Positions 26,824 to 35,833 of a stretch of DNA of 64,000 bases are shown here, in pieces; positions within the stretch are counted from its first letter, which is position 1, and each line of letters opens with the position of its first letter. This DNA is from Flavobacterium sp. Sd200. GTDB taxonomy: Bacteria > Bacteroidota > Bacteroidia > Flavobacteriales > Flavobacteriaceae. Under the pieces are notes generated by a model that was given only the letters and a program-made list of their open reading frames with translations, was not told the origin of the DNA and searched no databases. The position numbers were made by a program, and so were the translations under genes. The DNA lies in assembly GCF_009826935.1 (NCBI RefSeq), contig NZ_WUMN01000001.1, positions 992,001-1,056,000 on the forward strand, read 5' to 3'.

Positions 26824-28260
26824 ATGAGTAACGAGAAGCAAACAAAATGGAGTCAGTTTGTCCCACTGGTTTCTGTTTTCTTTTTCTGGGGATTTGTTGC
26901 TGCTAGTAATGACATCCTTATTCCTGTATTTCAAAAGGCATTTAGCCTGCAACCATGGCAAAGTCAATTAGTGTCCTTTGCTTTTTATGTAGCCTACACA
27001 GTAGGTTCTATTTTGTACATAATTATATCTGCCGTAAGCGGCAAAGATGTTATAGAACGGCTGGGCTATAAAAATTCGCTTGCCCTTGGCCTTTGCATCT
27101 CTGCATTAGGCACGCTACTTTTTTATCCGGCTGCCCAAACCGGATCGTTCTTTTTAATGCTTTCGGGGCTGTTTATTGTAGGCCTGGGCTTTTCATTGCA
27201 ACAAACGGTAGCAAACCCTTTGGCCATTGCACTTGGGCCAATTTCTACAGGTTCACAAAGGTTAACATTTGCGGGAGGCATAAATAATTTTGGCACTACC
27301 ATTGGTCCTTTATTGGTTAGCTATGCCATATTCGGTTCGGCCTCATCAGCTTCAACAACTATAGATATCAATGCCGTTAAAGGTCCTTATCTCATCTTAG
27401 GAGCAGCTTTTTTAGCAGTGGCATTATTCCTTAAATTTTCTTCACTACCCAACCATCCCGAAGTCGAAGAGACTAAAGTGGAAGAAAAATTACCTGTAAC
27501 AAACAAAATGGCTTTAGAATATCCGCAGCTTATTATGGGAATGATAGCCATATTTTTGTATGTTGGTGTAGAAGTTTCTACTGCAAGCAACCTACCTGCC
27601 TATCTTGTAGAAAAATTAGGCTTTGTAGAGAGTGCCGTTGGCCCTTATGTATCGCTTTACTGGGCCAGCCTGATGATTGGCCGTTGGGGAGGTGCTATTG
27701 GTGCTTTTACGAACAATACAGTATTACAAACCATATTTAAAATTGTAGCACCTTATCTTGCCTTTGGTGTGTTTTTAGGTGCTAACTATCTTATGGGGCA
27801 CAGCCTGGCACCATTTTATGTATATGCATATATTATAATTGTACTCATTATTGCCGATTTTATTACTAAAGGCAATCCGGCAACTATGCTTGGACTGTTC
27901 TCTGTTTTAGGAGTAGTAGCGCTCATTATTGGCATGTTTACAAACGGCATTGTTAGTGTTTATGCTTTTACCAGCGTGGGGCTTTTTTGCAGTACGCTGT
28001 GGCCTTGTATATTTACACTTGCCGTGGCAGGCCTTGGCAAGCAAACCACTCAGGGAAGTACCTTTTTAATAATGATGATTATGGGAGGCGGTATCGTAAG
28101 CCTGTTCCAGGGATATCTTGCAGGAATTATAGGCATACAGGCCAGCTACATTGTAGGTGTATTGTGTTTTGTATATTTAGCTGTATATGCTTTTACCGTT
28201 AAAGGTATACTTAAACGTCAGGGTATCGATTTTAGTGCGGTTTCCGGTGGCGGACATTAA
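26824..28260 (+). CDS. Sugar MFS transporter, FucP-like
   Basis: ATG at 26824 (MSNEKQTKWSQFVPL) is preferred to 26773, because the extra 17 residues precede the hydrophilic start typical of the family (478 residues). About twelve membrane helices are visible. The first carries FFFWGFVAASNDILIPVFQKAF, the FucP-type motif of the fucose:proton symporter family. Its relatives import L-fucose, glucose, galactose or N-acetylglucosamine in Bacteroidetes. No sugar catabolic gene is adjacent, so the substrate is open. A terminator follows at 28289-28312. Confidence 0.9.
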   Translation: MSNEKQTKWSQFVPLVSVFFFWGFVAASNDILIPVFQKAFSLQPWQSQLVSFAFYVAYTVGSILYIIISAVSGKDVIERLGYKNSLALGLCISALGTLLFYPAAQTGSFFLMLSGLFIVGLGFSLQQTVANPLAIALGPISTGSQRLTFAGGINNFGTTIGPLLVSYAIFGSASSASTTIDINAVKGPYLILGAAFLAVALFLKFSSLPNHPEVEETKVEEKLPVTNKMALEYPQLIMGMIAIFLYVGVEVSTASNLPAYLVEKLGFVESAVGPYVSLYWASLMIGRWGGAIGAFTNNTVLQTIFKIVAPYLAFGVFLGANYLMGHSLAPFYVYAYIIIVLIIADFITKGNPATMLGLFSVLGVVALIIGMFTNGIVSVYAFTSVGLFCSTLWPCIFTLAVAGLGKQTTQGSTFLIMMIMGGGIVSLFQGYLAGIIGIQASYIVGVLCFVYLAVYAFTVKGILKRQGIDFSAVSGGGH

Positions 28261-28288
28261 TTTTAGTATTATATAGATGTTATAAATT

Positions 28289-28312
28289 AACCGGCATTTT
28301 TGCCGGTTTTTG
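28289..28312 (+). terminator. Terminator of the MFS gene
   Basis: AACCGGCA/TGCCGGTT stem with a short T loop and a following T-run. Confidence 0.85.
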
Positions 28313-28344
28313 TTTTTAATAACATACACATTTACGAAAACGCC

Positions 28345-28352
28345 TAACTTTG
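28345..28352 (+). promoter_or_regulatory. -7 element of the lipoprotein gene
   Basis: TAACTTTG fits TAnnTTTG and lies 17 bp before the start codon, implying a very short leader. Confidence 0.55.
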
Positions 28353-28368
28353 CTTAAAAATATGACCT

Positions 28369-28782
28369 ATGAAAAATAAAATTAAACCCATTTTGGCTGC
28401 TGCTGCCTTATTAGCAGTAATTGCCTGTTCTGAGAAAAAAGATGCTGTTTCTGTACAAGATCCTACCGATGCTATTAATGCTACAGATACCATTACAGCA
28501 GTTAATGACACCGCCAAAGCATCAGTACCGCCTCCTGCTATTGCAGAGGGAACTAATATTACAGTTAAAGGTGTAGTTACTGAAATTATTAATGGCAAAG
28601 ACGGTTACATGGCCAAGATTAAGGACGAGCAGGGAAAGTTGTACACTGCAACTATTAGCATACCTAACATGACCGACCCTAAACAATTCAGAGCAGTAAA
28701 GATTGGAGAGACCATAACCGTTAGCGGAACAACTTTTGTATTGGGCGAAGAAACAGGAGTTAAAGTAAATACTTTAGAATAA
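28369..28782 (+). CDS. Lipoprotein with OB-fold-like domain
   Basis: 137 residues. A type II signal peptide ends in AVIAC with Cys20 as the lipidation site. An acidic, Thr/Ala-rich linker (about 21-60) follows. The C-terminal domain (about 61-137) shows TNITVKGVVTEIINGKDGYMAKI, GKLYTATIS and IGETITVSG. This beta-rich order resembles a small OB-fold nucleic-acid or ligand-binding domain of bacterial envelope proteins. No function can be assigned. It stands alone between the sugar permease and IcmF. Confidence 0.8.
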   Translation: MKNKIKPILAAAALLAVIACSEKKDAVSVQDPTDAINATDTITAVNDTAKASVPPPAIAEGTNITVKGVVTEIINGKDGYMAKIKDEQGKLYTATISIPNMTDPKQFRAVKIGETITVSGTTFVLGEETGVKVNTLE

Positions 28783-28888
28783 ACATCTATTAATCAGTAT
28801 ATTTATTGATTTTAGTTTAAAGTATTTATTTATATAATTATACTTACTTAATATCTTATTTATAACTGACAACATACTATCTAAAAAT

Positions 28889-28924
28889 AATTAAAAGCCT
28901 TTCGTAATAGAAAGGCTTTTAATT
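28889..28924 (-). terminator. Terminator of icmF
   Basis: Perfect 15-bp arms AATTAAAAGCCTTTC/GAAAGGCTTTTAATT, 24 bp past the icmF stop; the symmetrical stem would also serve plus-strand transcripts. Confidence 0.85.
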
Positions 28925-28947
28925 ATCTTATCTATAAGAAGTCTCTT

Positions 28948-31900
28948 TTACATATTTCTCCTGTACTGCCCTCCAACCTCAAACAATGCTGTTGTTATTT
29001 GACCAAGGGAGCATACTTTAGTGGCCTCCATAAGTGCTTCAAAGATGTTCTTATTTTGAATTGCAGCTTCCTGTACAGCCTGTAAAGATTCTGAAACTTT
29101 GTCTTTATGAGCAGTATGCAATATTTCAAGGGTATGTAACTGATCCTGTTTTTCTTCTTCGGTAGCACGTATTACCTCTGCCGGAATAACTGTTGGCGAT
29201 CCTTTAGAGCTCAAAAACGTGTTTACACCAATAATAGGGAACTCCCCTGTATGTTTAAGAGTTTCATAATAAAGACTTTCCTCCTGAATTTTAGAGCGTT
29301 GATACATGGTTTCCATAGCACCAAGAACACCGCCACGCTCTGTAATGCGGTCAAATTCAGCAAGTACTGCCTCCTCAACCAGATCGGTTAATTCCTCAAT
29401 TATAAATGATCCCTGTATAGGGTTTTCGTTTTTAGCAAGACCAAGTTCTTTATTTATTATCAACTGAATAGCCATTGCCCTGCGCACGCTTTCTTCGGTT
29501 GGTGTAGTAATTGCCTCATCATAAGCATTGGTATGTAAAGAGTTACAGTTGTCATAAATAGCATAAAGTGCCTGTAATGTGGTGCGAATATCATTAAAAT
29601 CGATTTCCTGTGCATGTAGCGAGCGCCCACTTGTTTGTATATGATATTTAAGCATTTGAGCCCTTTCGTTTGCTCCATATTTGTACTTAAGTGCTTTAGC
29701 CCAAATTTTACGTGCTACACGCCCAATTACTGCATATTCAGGGTCAATACCGTTAGAAAAGAAAAATGACAGGTTGGGACCAAAATCATTGATATTCATG
29801 CCCCTACTCAAATAATACTCTACATAGGTAAAACCGTTTGAGAGTGTAAACGCAAGCTGCGTTATAGGGTTTGCGCCTGCCTCGGCAATATGGTAGCCCG
29901 ATATAGAAACCGAATAAAAATTACGTATGTTGCTGGTAATAAAATATTCCTGAACATCGCCCATGAGCCTAAGCGCAAATTCGGTAGAGAAAATACAGGT
30001 GTTTTGCGCCTGATCTTCTTTTAAAATATCAGCCTGAACAGTGCCGCGTACCTGGCTTAATGTTTTAATTTTTATATCGTTATAAACATCAGGTGGTAAC
30101 ACAACATCTCCTGTAACGCCAAGCAGCATAAGACCTAAACCATCATTACCCTGTGGCAGTTCGCCATTATAACGGGGGCGTTCTATAGCCTTAGCTTTGT
30201 ACAGATCGCTTATTTTTTTATCTACTTCTTTTTCAAGACCGTTCTCTTTAATATAAAGCTCACATTGCTGGTCTATGGCGGCGTTCATAAAAAAGCCCAG
30301 CAGCATTGGTGCAGGCCCGTTTATGGTCATACTTACTGAGGTTAGTGGATGCGCCAAATTAAACCCTGAATACAATTTCTTGGCATCGTCAAGACAACAA
30401 ATAGAAACTCCCGCATTGCCTATCTTACCATAAATATCTGGGCGAATATGAGGGTCATTTCCGTATAGGGTAACGCTGTCAAAAGCTGTAGATAAACGCT
30501 TTGCCGGCAATCCGGCACTTACATAGTGGAAACGTTTGTTTGTACGCTCAGGTCCGCCTTCCCCGGCAAACATGCGCGATGGGTCTTCTCCCTCACGCTT
30601 AAACGGATATAGTCCTGATGCAAACGGGAATTCTCCTGGAACATTTTCCTGTAAGCACCAGTGCAGTATATCGCCCCATGCCTGATATTTAGGCAATGCA
30701 ACCTTTGGTATTTGCGAATGCGAAAGCGACTCTGTATGTGTAGCTATTCTTATTTCTTTATCCCTTACTTTAAAGCTGTAAACAGGATCCTTATATTTTT
30801 TTACCTTATCCTGCCAGGTGTAAAGTATCTCCCAGTTATAAGGATCAAGGTTCATTTTAACCCTATCAAATTCAGCTATTAATAGTTTTAAAAATTCAGT
30901 ATTTGTTTTATCTGATGAATCTGCAAGGAGTGCATCATCAAGCCCCGACTTTGTAATAGCGATCTCTTTACCGGCAACTGATTCTATAGTTTTGTAAATA
31001 CCATAAAGTTTTTGTGCCACTTCTCTTTGACTCAAAGCAGTAGCATCATATTTTCGGTTGTTTTCTGCAATTTCGCTGAGATAGCGCGTTCTGTGAGCCG
31101 GTATTACAAATACCTTTTCACTCATTTCACGGGTAATTTCAAAAGTAGTTTTAAGGCTGCCGTTATCTGTTTTCTCTATAATTTTATCCATTACAGCCTT
31201 ATAAAGTGTATTCATACCCGGATCGTTAAACTGAGAGGCAATTGTGCCAAAAACAGGAAGACTTTCGGGTTTGGCATCCCACAGGTTGTGGTTGCGCTGA
31301 TATTGTTTTTTAACATCGCGCAGGGCATCAAGGGCGCCCCGTTTGTCAAATTTATTAATGGCAACAAGGTCGGCAAAATCGAGCATGTCGATCTTTTCCA
31401 ATTGGGTAGCCGCACCAAACTCAGGAGTCATTACGTAGAGCGATACATCACTATGCTCCAGTATCTCCGTATCACTTTGCCCAATACCCGACGTTTCCAA
31501 AATAATAAGGTCATACCTGGCAGCTTTAAGTACCTGTATAGCTTCTGATACATATTTAGACAATGCCAGATTACTTTGGCGTGTGGCGAGCGAACGCATA
31601 TATACCCTTGGGTTATTAATTGCATTCATGCGTATACGGTCGCCCAGCAATGCACCGCCCGTTTTGCGCTTAGAAGGATCTACCGATATAATGCCTAATG
31701 TTTTCTCAGGGAAATCAATTAAAAAACGGCGCACAAGTTCGTCTACCAAAGACGATTTTCCTGCACCGCCGGTACCTGTAATTCCCAATACAGGTATGGT
31801 GGCCGCTTCATTCTGCTTATGAATAGTATCGAGAGTTTCTTTGGCAACTTCAGGAAAATTTTCTGCCGAGGAGATAACCCTTGCAATAGCTGTTGGATTT

Positions 31901-32382
31901 TTATCTGCAAGATGCTTTACCTCACCGTTAAGTGTATTGCCAACAGGATAATCGGCTCTTTCTACAAGGTCGTTTATCATACCCTGAAGGCCAAGTTCGC
32001 GGCCATCATCCGGCGAATAAATACGGGTAATGCCATAGTCATGCAGATCCTTAATTTCATCAGGAAGGATAACGCCGCCGCCGCCGCCAAATATTTTGAT
32101 ATGCCCTGCTCCTTTTTCTTTTAGCAGGTCGAACATATACTTAAAATATTCGTTGTGCCCACCCTGATAAGATGTAAGTGCAATGGCATTGGCATCTTCC
32201 TGAATAGCTGTGTTTACAACCTCTTCTACACTGCGATCATGACCAAGGTGTATTACCTCCACCCCTGTTGCCTGTATGATGCGGCGCATTATGTTTATAG
32301 CTGCATCATGCCCGTCGAAGAGCGAAGCTGCGGTTACTATTCGTACTTTATTTTTAGGAATATACGGCTTAGCTTGTTCCAT
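28948..32382 (-). CDS. icmF: Fused isobutyryl-CoA mutase with G-protein chaperone
   Basis: 1144 residues with three parts. The B12-binding domain (about 12-145) has FDGHDAA with His25 as the cobalt ligand. A MeaB-type GTPase (about 195-410) has Walker A GTGGAGKS at 203-210 and NKFD at 343-346. The mutase TIM barrel (about 540-1100) follows. This order defines IcmF, which interconverts isobutyryl-CoA and n-butyryl-CoA (some also isovaleryl/pivalyl-CoA), with self-contained cofactor repair. Gln793 (EDQAQNTC) replaces the Arg that holds the carboxylate in methylmalonyl-CoA mutase, which supports this. Single gene, no TetR or acyl-CoA dehydrogenase neighbour. Confidence 0.93.
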   Translation of the reverse strand: MEQAKPYIPKNKVRIVTAASLFDGHDAAINIMRRIIQATGVEVIHLGHDRSVEEVVNTAIQEDANAIALTSYQGGHNEYFKYMFDLLKEKGAGHIKIFGGGGGVILPDEIKDLHDYGITRIYSPDDGRELGLQGMINDLVERADYPVGNTLNGEVKHLADKNPTAIARVISSAENFPEVAKETLDTIHKQNEAATIPVLGITGTGGAGKSSLVDELVRRFLIDFPEKTLGIISVDPSKRKTGGALLGDRIRMNAINNPRVYMRSLATRQSNLALSKYVSEAIQVLKAARYDLIILETSGIGQSDTEILEHSDVSLYVMTPEFGAATQLEKIDMLDFADLVAINKFDKRGALDALRDVKKQYQRNHNLWDAKPESLPVFGTIASQFNDPGMNTLYKAVMDKIIEKTDNGSLKTTFEITREMSEKVFVIPAHRTRYLSEIAENNRKYDATALSQREVAQKLYGIYKTIESVAGKEIAITKSGLDDALLADSSDKTNTEFLKLLIAEFDRVKMNLDPYNWEILYTWQDKVKKYKDPVYSFKVRDKEIRIATHTESLSHSQIPKVALPKYQAWGDILHWCLQENVPGEFPFASGLYPFKREGEDPSRMFAGEGGPERTNKRFHYVSAGLPAKRLSTAFDSVTLYGNDPHIRPDIYGKIGNAGVSICCLDDAKKLYSGFNLAHPLTSVSMTINGPAPMLLGFFMNAAIDQQCELYIKENGLEKEVDKKISDLYKAKAIERPRYNGELPQGNDGLGLMLLGVTGDVVLPPDVYNDIKIKTLSQVRGTVQADILKEDQAQNTCIFSTEFALRLMGDVQEYFITSNIRNFYSVSISGYHIAEAGANPITQLAFTLSNGFTYVEYYLSRGMNINDFGPNLSFFFSNGIDPEYAVIGRVARKIWAKALKYKYGANERAQMLKYHIQTSGRSLHAQEIDFNDIRTTLQALYAIYDNCNSLHTNAYDEAITTPTEESVRRAMAIQLIINKELGLAKNENPIQGSFIIEELTDLVEEAVLAEFDRITERGGVLGAMETMYQRSKIQEESLYYETLKHTGEFPIIGVNTFLSSKGSPTVIPAEVIRATEEEKQDQLHTLEILHTAHKDKVSESLQAVQEAAIQNKNIFEALMEATKVCSLGQITTALFEVGGQYRRNM

Positions 32383-32522
32383 ACTGAAATATATTCAATT
32401 TTATGCATGCAATTTACATATTTATTGAATATATAAAAATTTTATTGATTTAAAAAATCATATTTATGAAAGAAGCTTAGTCTTATTATTTTTTTCCTGC
32501 TTTACACCAACTCAATTATATT

Positions 32523-32546
32523 CAGTCCTCCACTAAATGAGGGCTG
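32523..32546 (-). terminator. Possible hairpin after ccoI
   Basis: CAGTCCTC/GAGGGCTG arms with one mismatched pair and an 8-nt loop lie about 45 bp past the ccoI stop. No clear T-run, so function is uncertain. Confidence 0.35.
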
Positions 32547-32588
32547 AGTAAAACTTGGTTAATCCCAACACTATGTAATAACAGCCAT

Positions 32589-34964
32589 CTAATTTTTAAA
32601 CTTTCTCGCATAATAATTGCTCATAAGTGTTACAAAACTTATAATAGTAACCGTACTTAAAGGCATTATAATGGCAGCTACAAGCGGCTCCAGCTTTCCT
32701 GTAACGGCAAAAGACAACCCAACTACATTATATAATAAAGAGAGTGTAAAGCTCATCTTAATTGTTTTGATGGTATTTTTAGAAAAACGCATAAACCAGC
32801 CCAGTTTTTTAAACTGTGTAGCATCCATAATGCCATCGCACGCAGGCGAAAACACATTTACATTCTCGGATATTGAAATACCTACATTACTTTGTGCCAA
32901 TGCACCTGCATCGTTAAGGCCATCGCCCACCATCATTACATTCTTTCCCTCCTGTTGCAATTTTTCTATAAAGGCCAGTTTTTGATGTGGCTTTTGATTA
33001 AAAACCAGTTCCGTTCCCTGTGGCAGCAGGCTTTGCAGTATTTCGCGTTCGCCCTCGTTATCTCCGCTCAGGATCTTAAGGTTATAGTTTTTACCCAGTT
33101 CAAAAAACAGATCACGTAAACCTTCACGATACTGGTTATCAAAAACATACCTGCCAATATAATTACGATTGATGGATACGTGAACCAATGTATGCCCTGA
33201 AGCTTCTGCATCTTTCCCAACAAACGATGCCGATCCAATTTTTATTAATGTACCATCTATTATACCCTGAACACCTTTACCAGTAACTTCTTTAAAATCG
33301 TCGACCTGAAATAGTGGTGCTGCAGGTAAAAAGTCATATAACCTCCTGCTTAACGGATGATTAGACCCTCTCAGCAATGTTTTTATAAAGGCAAGCTCTT
33401 TGGTATCGATAGCCTCACCTTCATATTTTATAGCCGATTTTTTATCAGTAGTAATGGTTCCTGTCTTATCGAAAACTATCGTATCTATTTTAGCCATTTG
33501 CTCTATAACCGTGGCGTTTTTAAGATAAAGCTTTCGGTTACCCATAATGCGCAGCACATTACCAAGCGTAAAAGGTGCACTCAAAGCCAGGGCGCACGGG
33601 CAGGCAACAATTAGCACAGCAGTAAATACATTAAAGGCAATAATGGTATCTATAAATATCCAGATACTTAACGAGACTGCTGCAATGAGTAACAGCACCG
33701 GTGTAAAATAACGGCTAATAGTATCGGTCAGGGTTTTATAGTCGCGGTTGCCTTTTTTAGCAAACACATCGCTGCTCCAAAGCTGTGTTAAATAGCTTTG
33801 CGATACAGAGCTTAAAACTTCCATCTCTATAACACTGCCCATTTGCCTGCCTCCGGCATATATTTTATCGCCGCTTTTTTTGGCTATCGGCTGCGCCTCT
33901 CCGGTTACAAAACTATAATCAATCTCGGTTGCATTGCTCATCAATATACCATCTACAGGGATAAGTTCGCTGTTGCGGATGAGTAACCTATCTCCTGCTT
34001 TTACATCATATACCGGAACCGACGTTTCTGCACTATTAGAAATTTTAGTAACCGCTATTGGAAAATACGATTTAAAGTCTCTTTCAAACGAAAGAAAATT
34101 GTAGGTTTTTTGCTGAAATAACTTTCCTAAAAGCATAAAAAACACCAAACCTGTAAGGCTGTCAAAAAAGCCCTGCCCGTAGCCAAACACTATATCAAAC
34201 GTACTGCGCACAAACATTACAACAATGCCGAGCGCGATAGGTATATCTATATTGAGCAACCCGGCACGTATACTTTTAAAGGCCGATACATAATATCCGC
34301 TCGCCGAATAAAGGAACGACGGCAATGCCAATGCAAACACAAGCCAACGGAAAAAACCACGATAGTTGTTGAGCCAATATTCTTCTACCTCAAAATATTC
34401 TGGAAACGAAAGCAGCATTACATTACCAAAACAAAAAAATGCCACCCCTATTTTATAAATCAGGTCGCGGCTAACCTTTTGCTTTTTGTTCTCATAATTT
34501 TCAAGGCTTATGTAGGGTTCATAGCCAATGGAGTTGAGCAGATGTACTATTTGCTTGAGGGATACGCTAAACGGATTAAAAATTATACGTACCTTCTTTT
34601 CATAAAAATTAACCTGCGAGCTGCTTATGCCCACACTAAGCCTGTTCAGGTTTTCCAGTATCCATATACAACTGCTGCAATGAATGTGCGGAATGTAAAG
34701 CGAAACGATGTGTGTGCCGTCTTCTTTAAAATCGAGAAGGCGGTTTACAATTTCTTCGTTGTCTAAAAAATCAAATTTACCGTTACTATCGGTTGGGGTT
34801 GCGCCGGGTGCTTTTTCAAAACTGTAATAATCGGTAAGGCCGTTAAGACTGAAAATTTCGTACACCGTTTTGCAGCCATTACAGCAAAAGTGCTTTTCAT
34901 CAAAAACGATCTCATCTTTTTTTACAATATCTAACCCGCAATGAAAACAATTTTGCGTGCTCAT
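32589..34964 (-). CDS. ccoI: Copper-transporting P-type ATPase CcoI
   Basis: 791 residues. The N-terminal treble-Cys segment (CFHCGLD...CCNGC) is followed by a heavy-metal domain with HCSSCIW and eight membrane helices. The CPC ion motif is in IVACPCALALSAP, the phosphorylation site in FDKTGTIT, and the hinge in GDGLNDAGALAQ. This layout matches CcoI/FixI, which supplies copper to cbb3-type cytochrome oxidase. The usual ccoS and ccoNOP genes do not follow. Directly after its stop is only a five-codon frame (MAVIT). It is divergent from a Crp/Fnr regulator with an FNR-like dyad between. Confidence 0.92.
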   Translation of the reverse strand: MSTQNCFHCGLDIVKKDEIVFDEKHFCCNGCKTVYEIFSLNGLTDYYSFEKAPGATPTDSNGKFDFLDNEEIVNRLLDFKEDGTHIVSLYIPHIHCSSCIWILENLNRLSVGISSSQVNFYEKKVRIIFNPFSVSLKQIVHLLNSIGYEPYISLENYENKKQKVSRDLIYKIGVAFFCFGNVMLLSFPEYFEVEEYWLNNYRGFFRWLVFALALPSFLYSASGYYVSAFKSIRAGLLNIDIPIALGIVVMFVRSTFDIVFGYGQGFFDSLTGLVFFMLLGKLFQQKTYNFLSFERDFKSYFPIAVTKISNSAETSVPVYDVKAGDRLLIRNSELIPVDGILMSNATEIDYSFVTGEAQPIAKKSGDKIYAGGRQMGSVIEMEVLSSVSQSYLTQLWSSDVFAKKGNRDYKTLTDTISRYFTPVLLLIAAVSLSIWIFIDTIIAFNVFTAVLIVACPCALALSAPFTLGNVLRIMGNRKLYLKNATVIEQMAKIDTIVFDKTGTITTDKKSAIKYEGEAIDTKELAFIKTLLRGSNHPLSRRLYDFLPAAPLFQVDDFKEVTGKGVQGIIDGTLIKIGSASFVGKDAEASGHTLVHVSINRNYIGRYVFDNQYREGLRDLFFELGKNYNLKILSGDNEGEREILQSLLPQGTELVFNQKPHQKLAFIEKLQQEGKNVMMVGDGLNDAGALAQSNVGISISENVNVFSPACDGIMDATQFKKLGWFMRFSKNTIKTIKMSFTLSLLYNVVGLSFAVTGKLEPLVAAIIMPLSTVTIISFVTLMSNYYARKFKN

Positions 34965-35014
34965 ACTATACTCATTTTACCTGATGCAAAATTGCTCATG
35001 ATGCACAAAATAAA

Positions 35015-35032
35015 GTATGACATTTATCATAC
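35015..35032. promoter_or_regulatory. FNR-like dyad between ccoI and the Crp/Fnr gene
   Basis: GTATGA-CATTTA-TCATAC has perfect 6-bp arms. Its core matches the TTGATnnnnATCAA consensus at the inner positions. It lies 51 bp before ccoI and just upstream of the -7 element TAAATTTG (35041-35048) of the regulator gene. Confidence 0.6.
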
Positions 35033-35070
35033 AAAATGCTTAAATTTGCAGTATATTTTAAGTATAGGCT

Positions 35071-35751
35071 ATGAGTAAATGTGAACAATGCATAGTAAGG
35101 GAATTCAGTTCGTTAAAGGCACTGAATAAAGACGAGTTGCTGCGCATAGCCGAATGCAAATCATCTTACATTATTAAAAAAGGCGAACCCATTTTTAGCG
35201 AAGGCGAAAATGTGAACGGCATTTTTTGTATTAAAGACGGTGTATGTAAACTTACAAAACTTAGCCCTAACGGAAACGACCAGATAGTGAAGCTTATTGC
35301 CAAAGGCGAGCTGCTTGGACAACGCTCTATGATTAGTGAAGAGCCTGTAAACCTTAGTGCCATTGCATTGGAGGATATGGAGGTTTGCTTTATTCCGAAA
35401 ACTGAAATAATGGGGTTCTTTAATAAGAACAATAATTTTTCGATGAACGTTATGAAAGCCATTTGCGGCGACCTTAAAGAGGCTGACGACCATTTGGTAG
35501 CTATGGCACAAAAATCGGTAAGGCAAAGGCTGGCAGAGACCCTTATTTATTTGTTTGAAACTTTTGGCACTAATCCGGATAAAAGCCTTAAAATAAAACT
35601 ATCTCGCGAAGAAATTGCAGGAATGGTAGGCACCGCTACAGAGAGCTGTATCCGTTTATTGTCTGAGTTTAATAAATTGGGGGTAATAGAACTTTCCGGT
35701 AAAAAAATTACCATTACAGATATTACAAAACTTAGTAGACTTACAACCTAA
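35071..35751 (+). CDS. Crp/Fnr-family transcriptional regulator
   Basis: 226 residues. An N-terminal cyclic-nucleotide-binding-type beta roll (about 20-130) has IIKKGEPIFSEGENVNGIFCIKDG. A dimerisation helix and a C-terminal helix-turn-helix follow (about 170-215: LSREEIAGMVGTATESCIRLLSEF). Recognition-helix Glu, Ser and Arg are as in FNR/CRP. Cys4 and Cys7 open the protein and other Cys are scattered, so an iron-sulfur centre is possible but not certain. Divergent from ccoI, it likely regulates that gene and other microaerobic functions through the dyad at 35015. Confidence 0.9.
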   Translation: MSKCEQCIVREFSSLKALNKDELLRIAECKSSYIIKKGEPIFSEGENVNGIFCIKDGVCKLTKLSPNGNDQIVKLIAKGELLGQRSMISEEPVNLSAIALEDMEVCFIPKTEIMGFFNKNNNFSMNVMKAICGDLKEADDHLVAMAQKSVRQRLAETLIYLFETFGTNPDKSLKIKLSREEIAGMVGTATESCIRLLSEFNKLGVIELSGKKITITDITKLSRLTT

Positions 35752-35833
35752 AAAAAGCCACAATCACAGTATCTTTAAATGCACAAACTAAGATACTACA
35801 ACTGTGGCCAGGCACTATTCTGTAATGGTTGTT

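Noticed and set aside
32560..32588. ccoS gene after ccoI
   Set aside because: Only five codons are open before a stop; no membrane segment follows.
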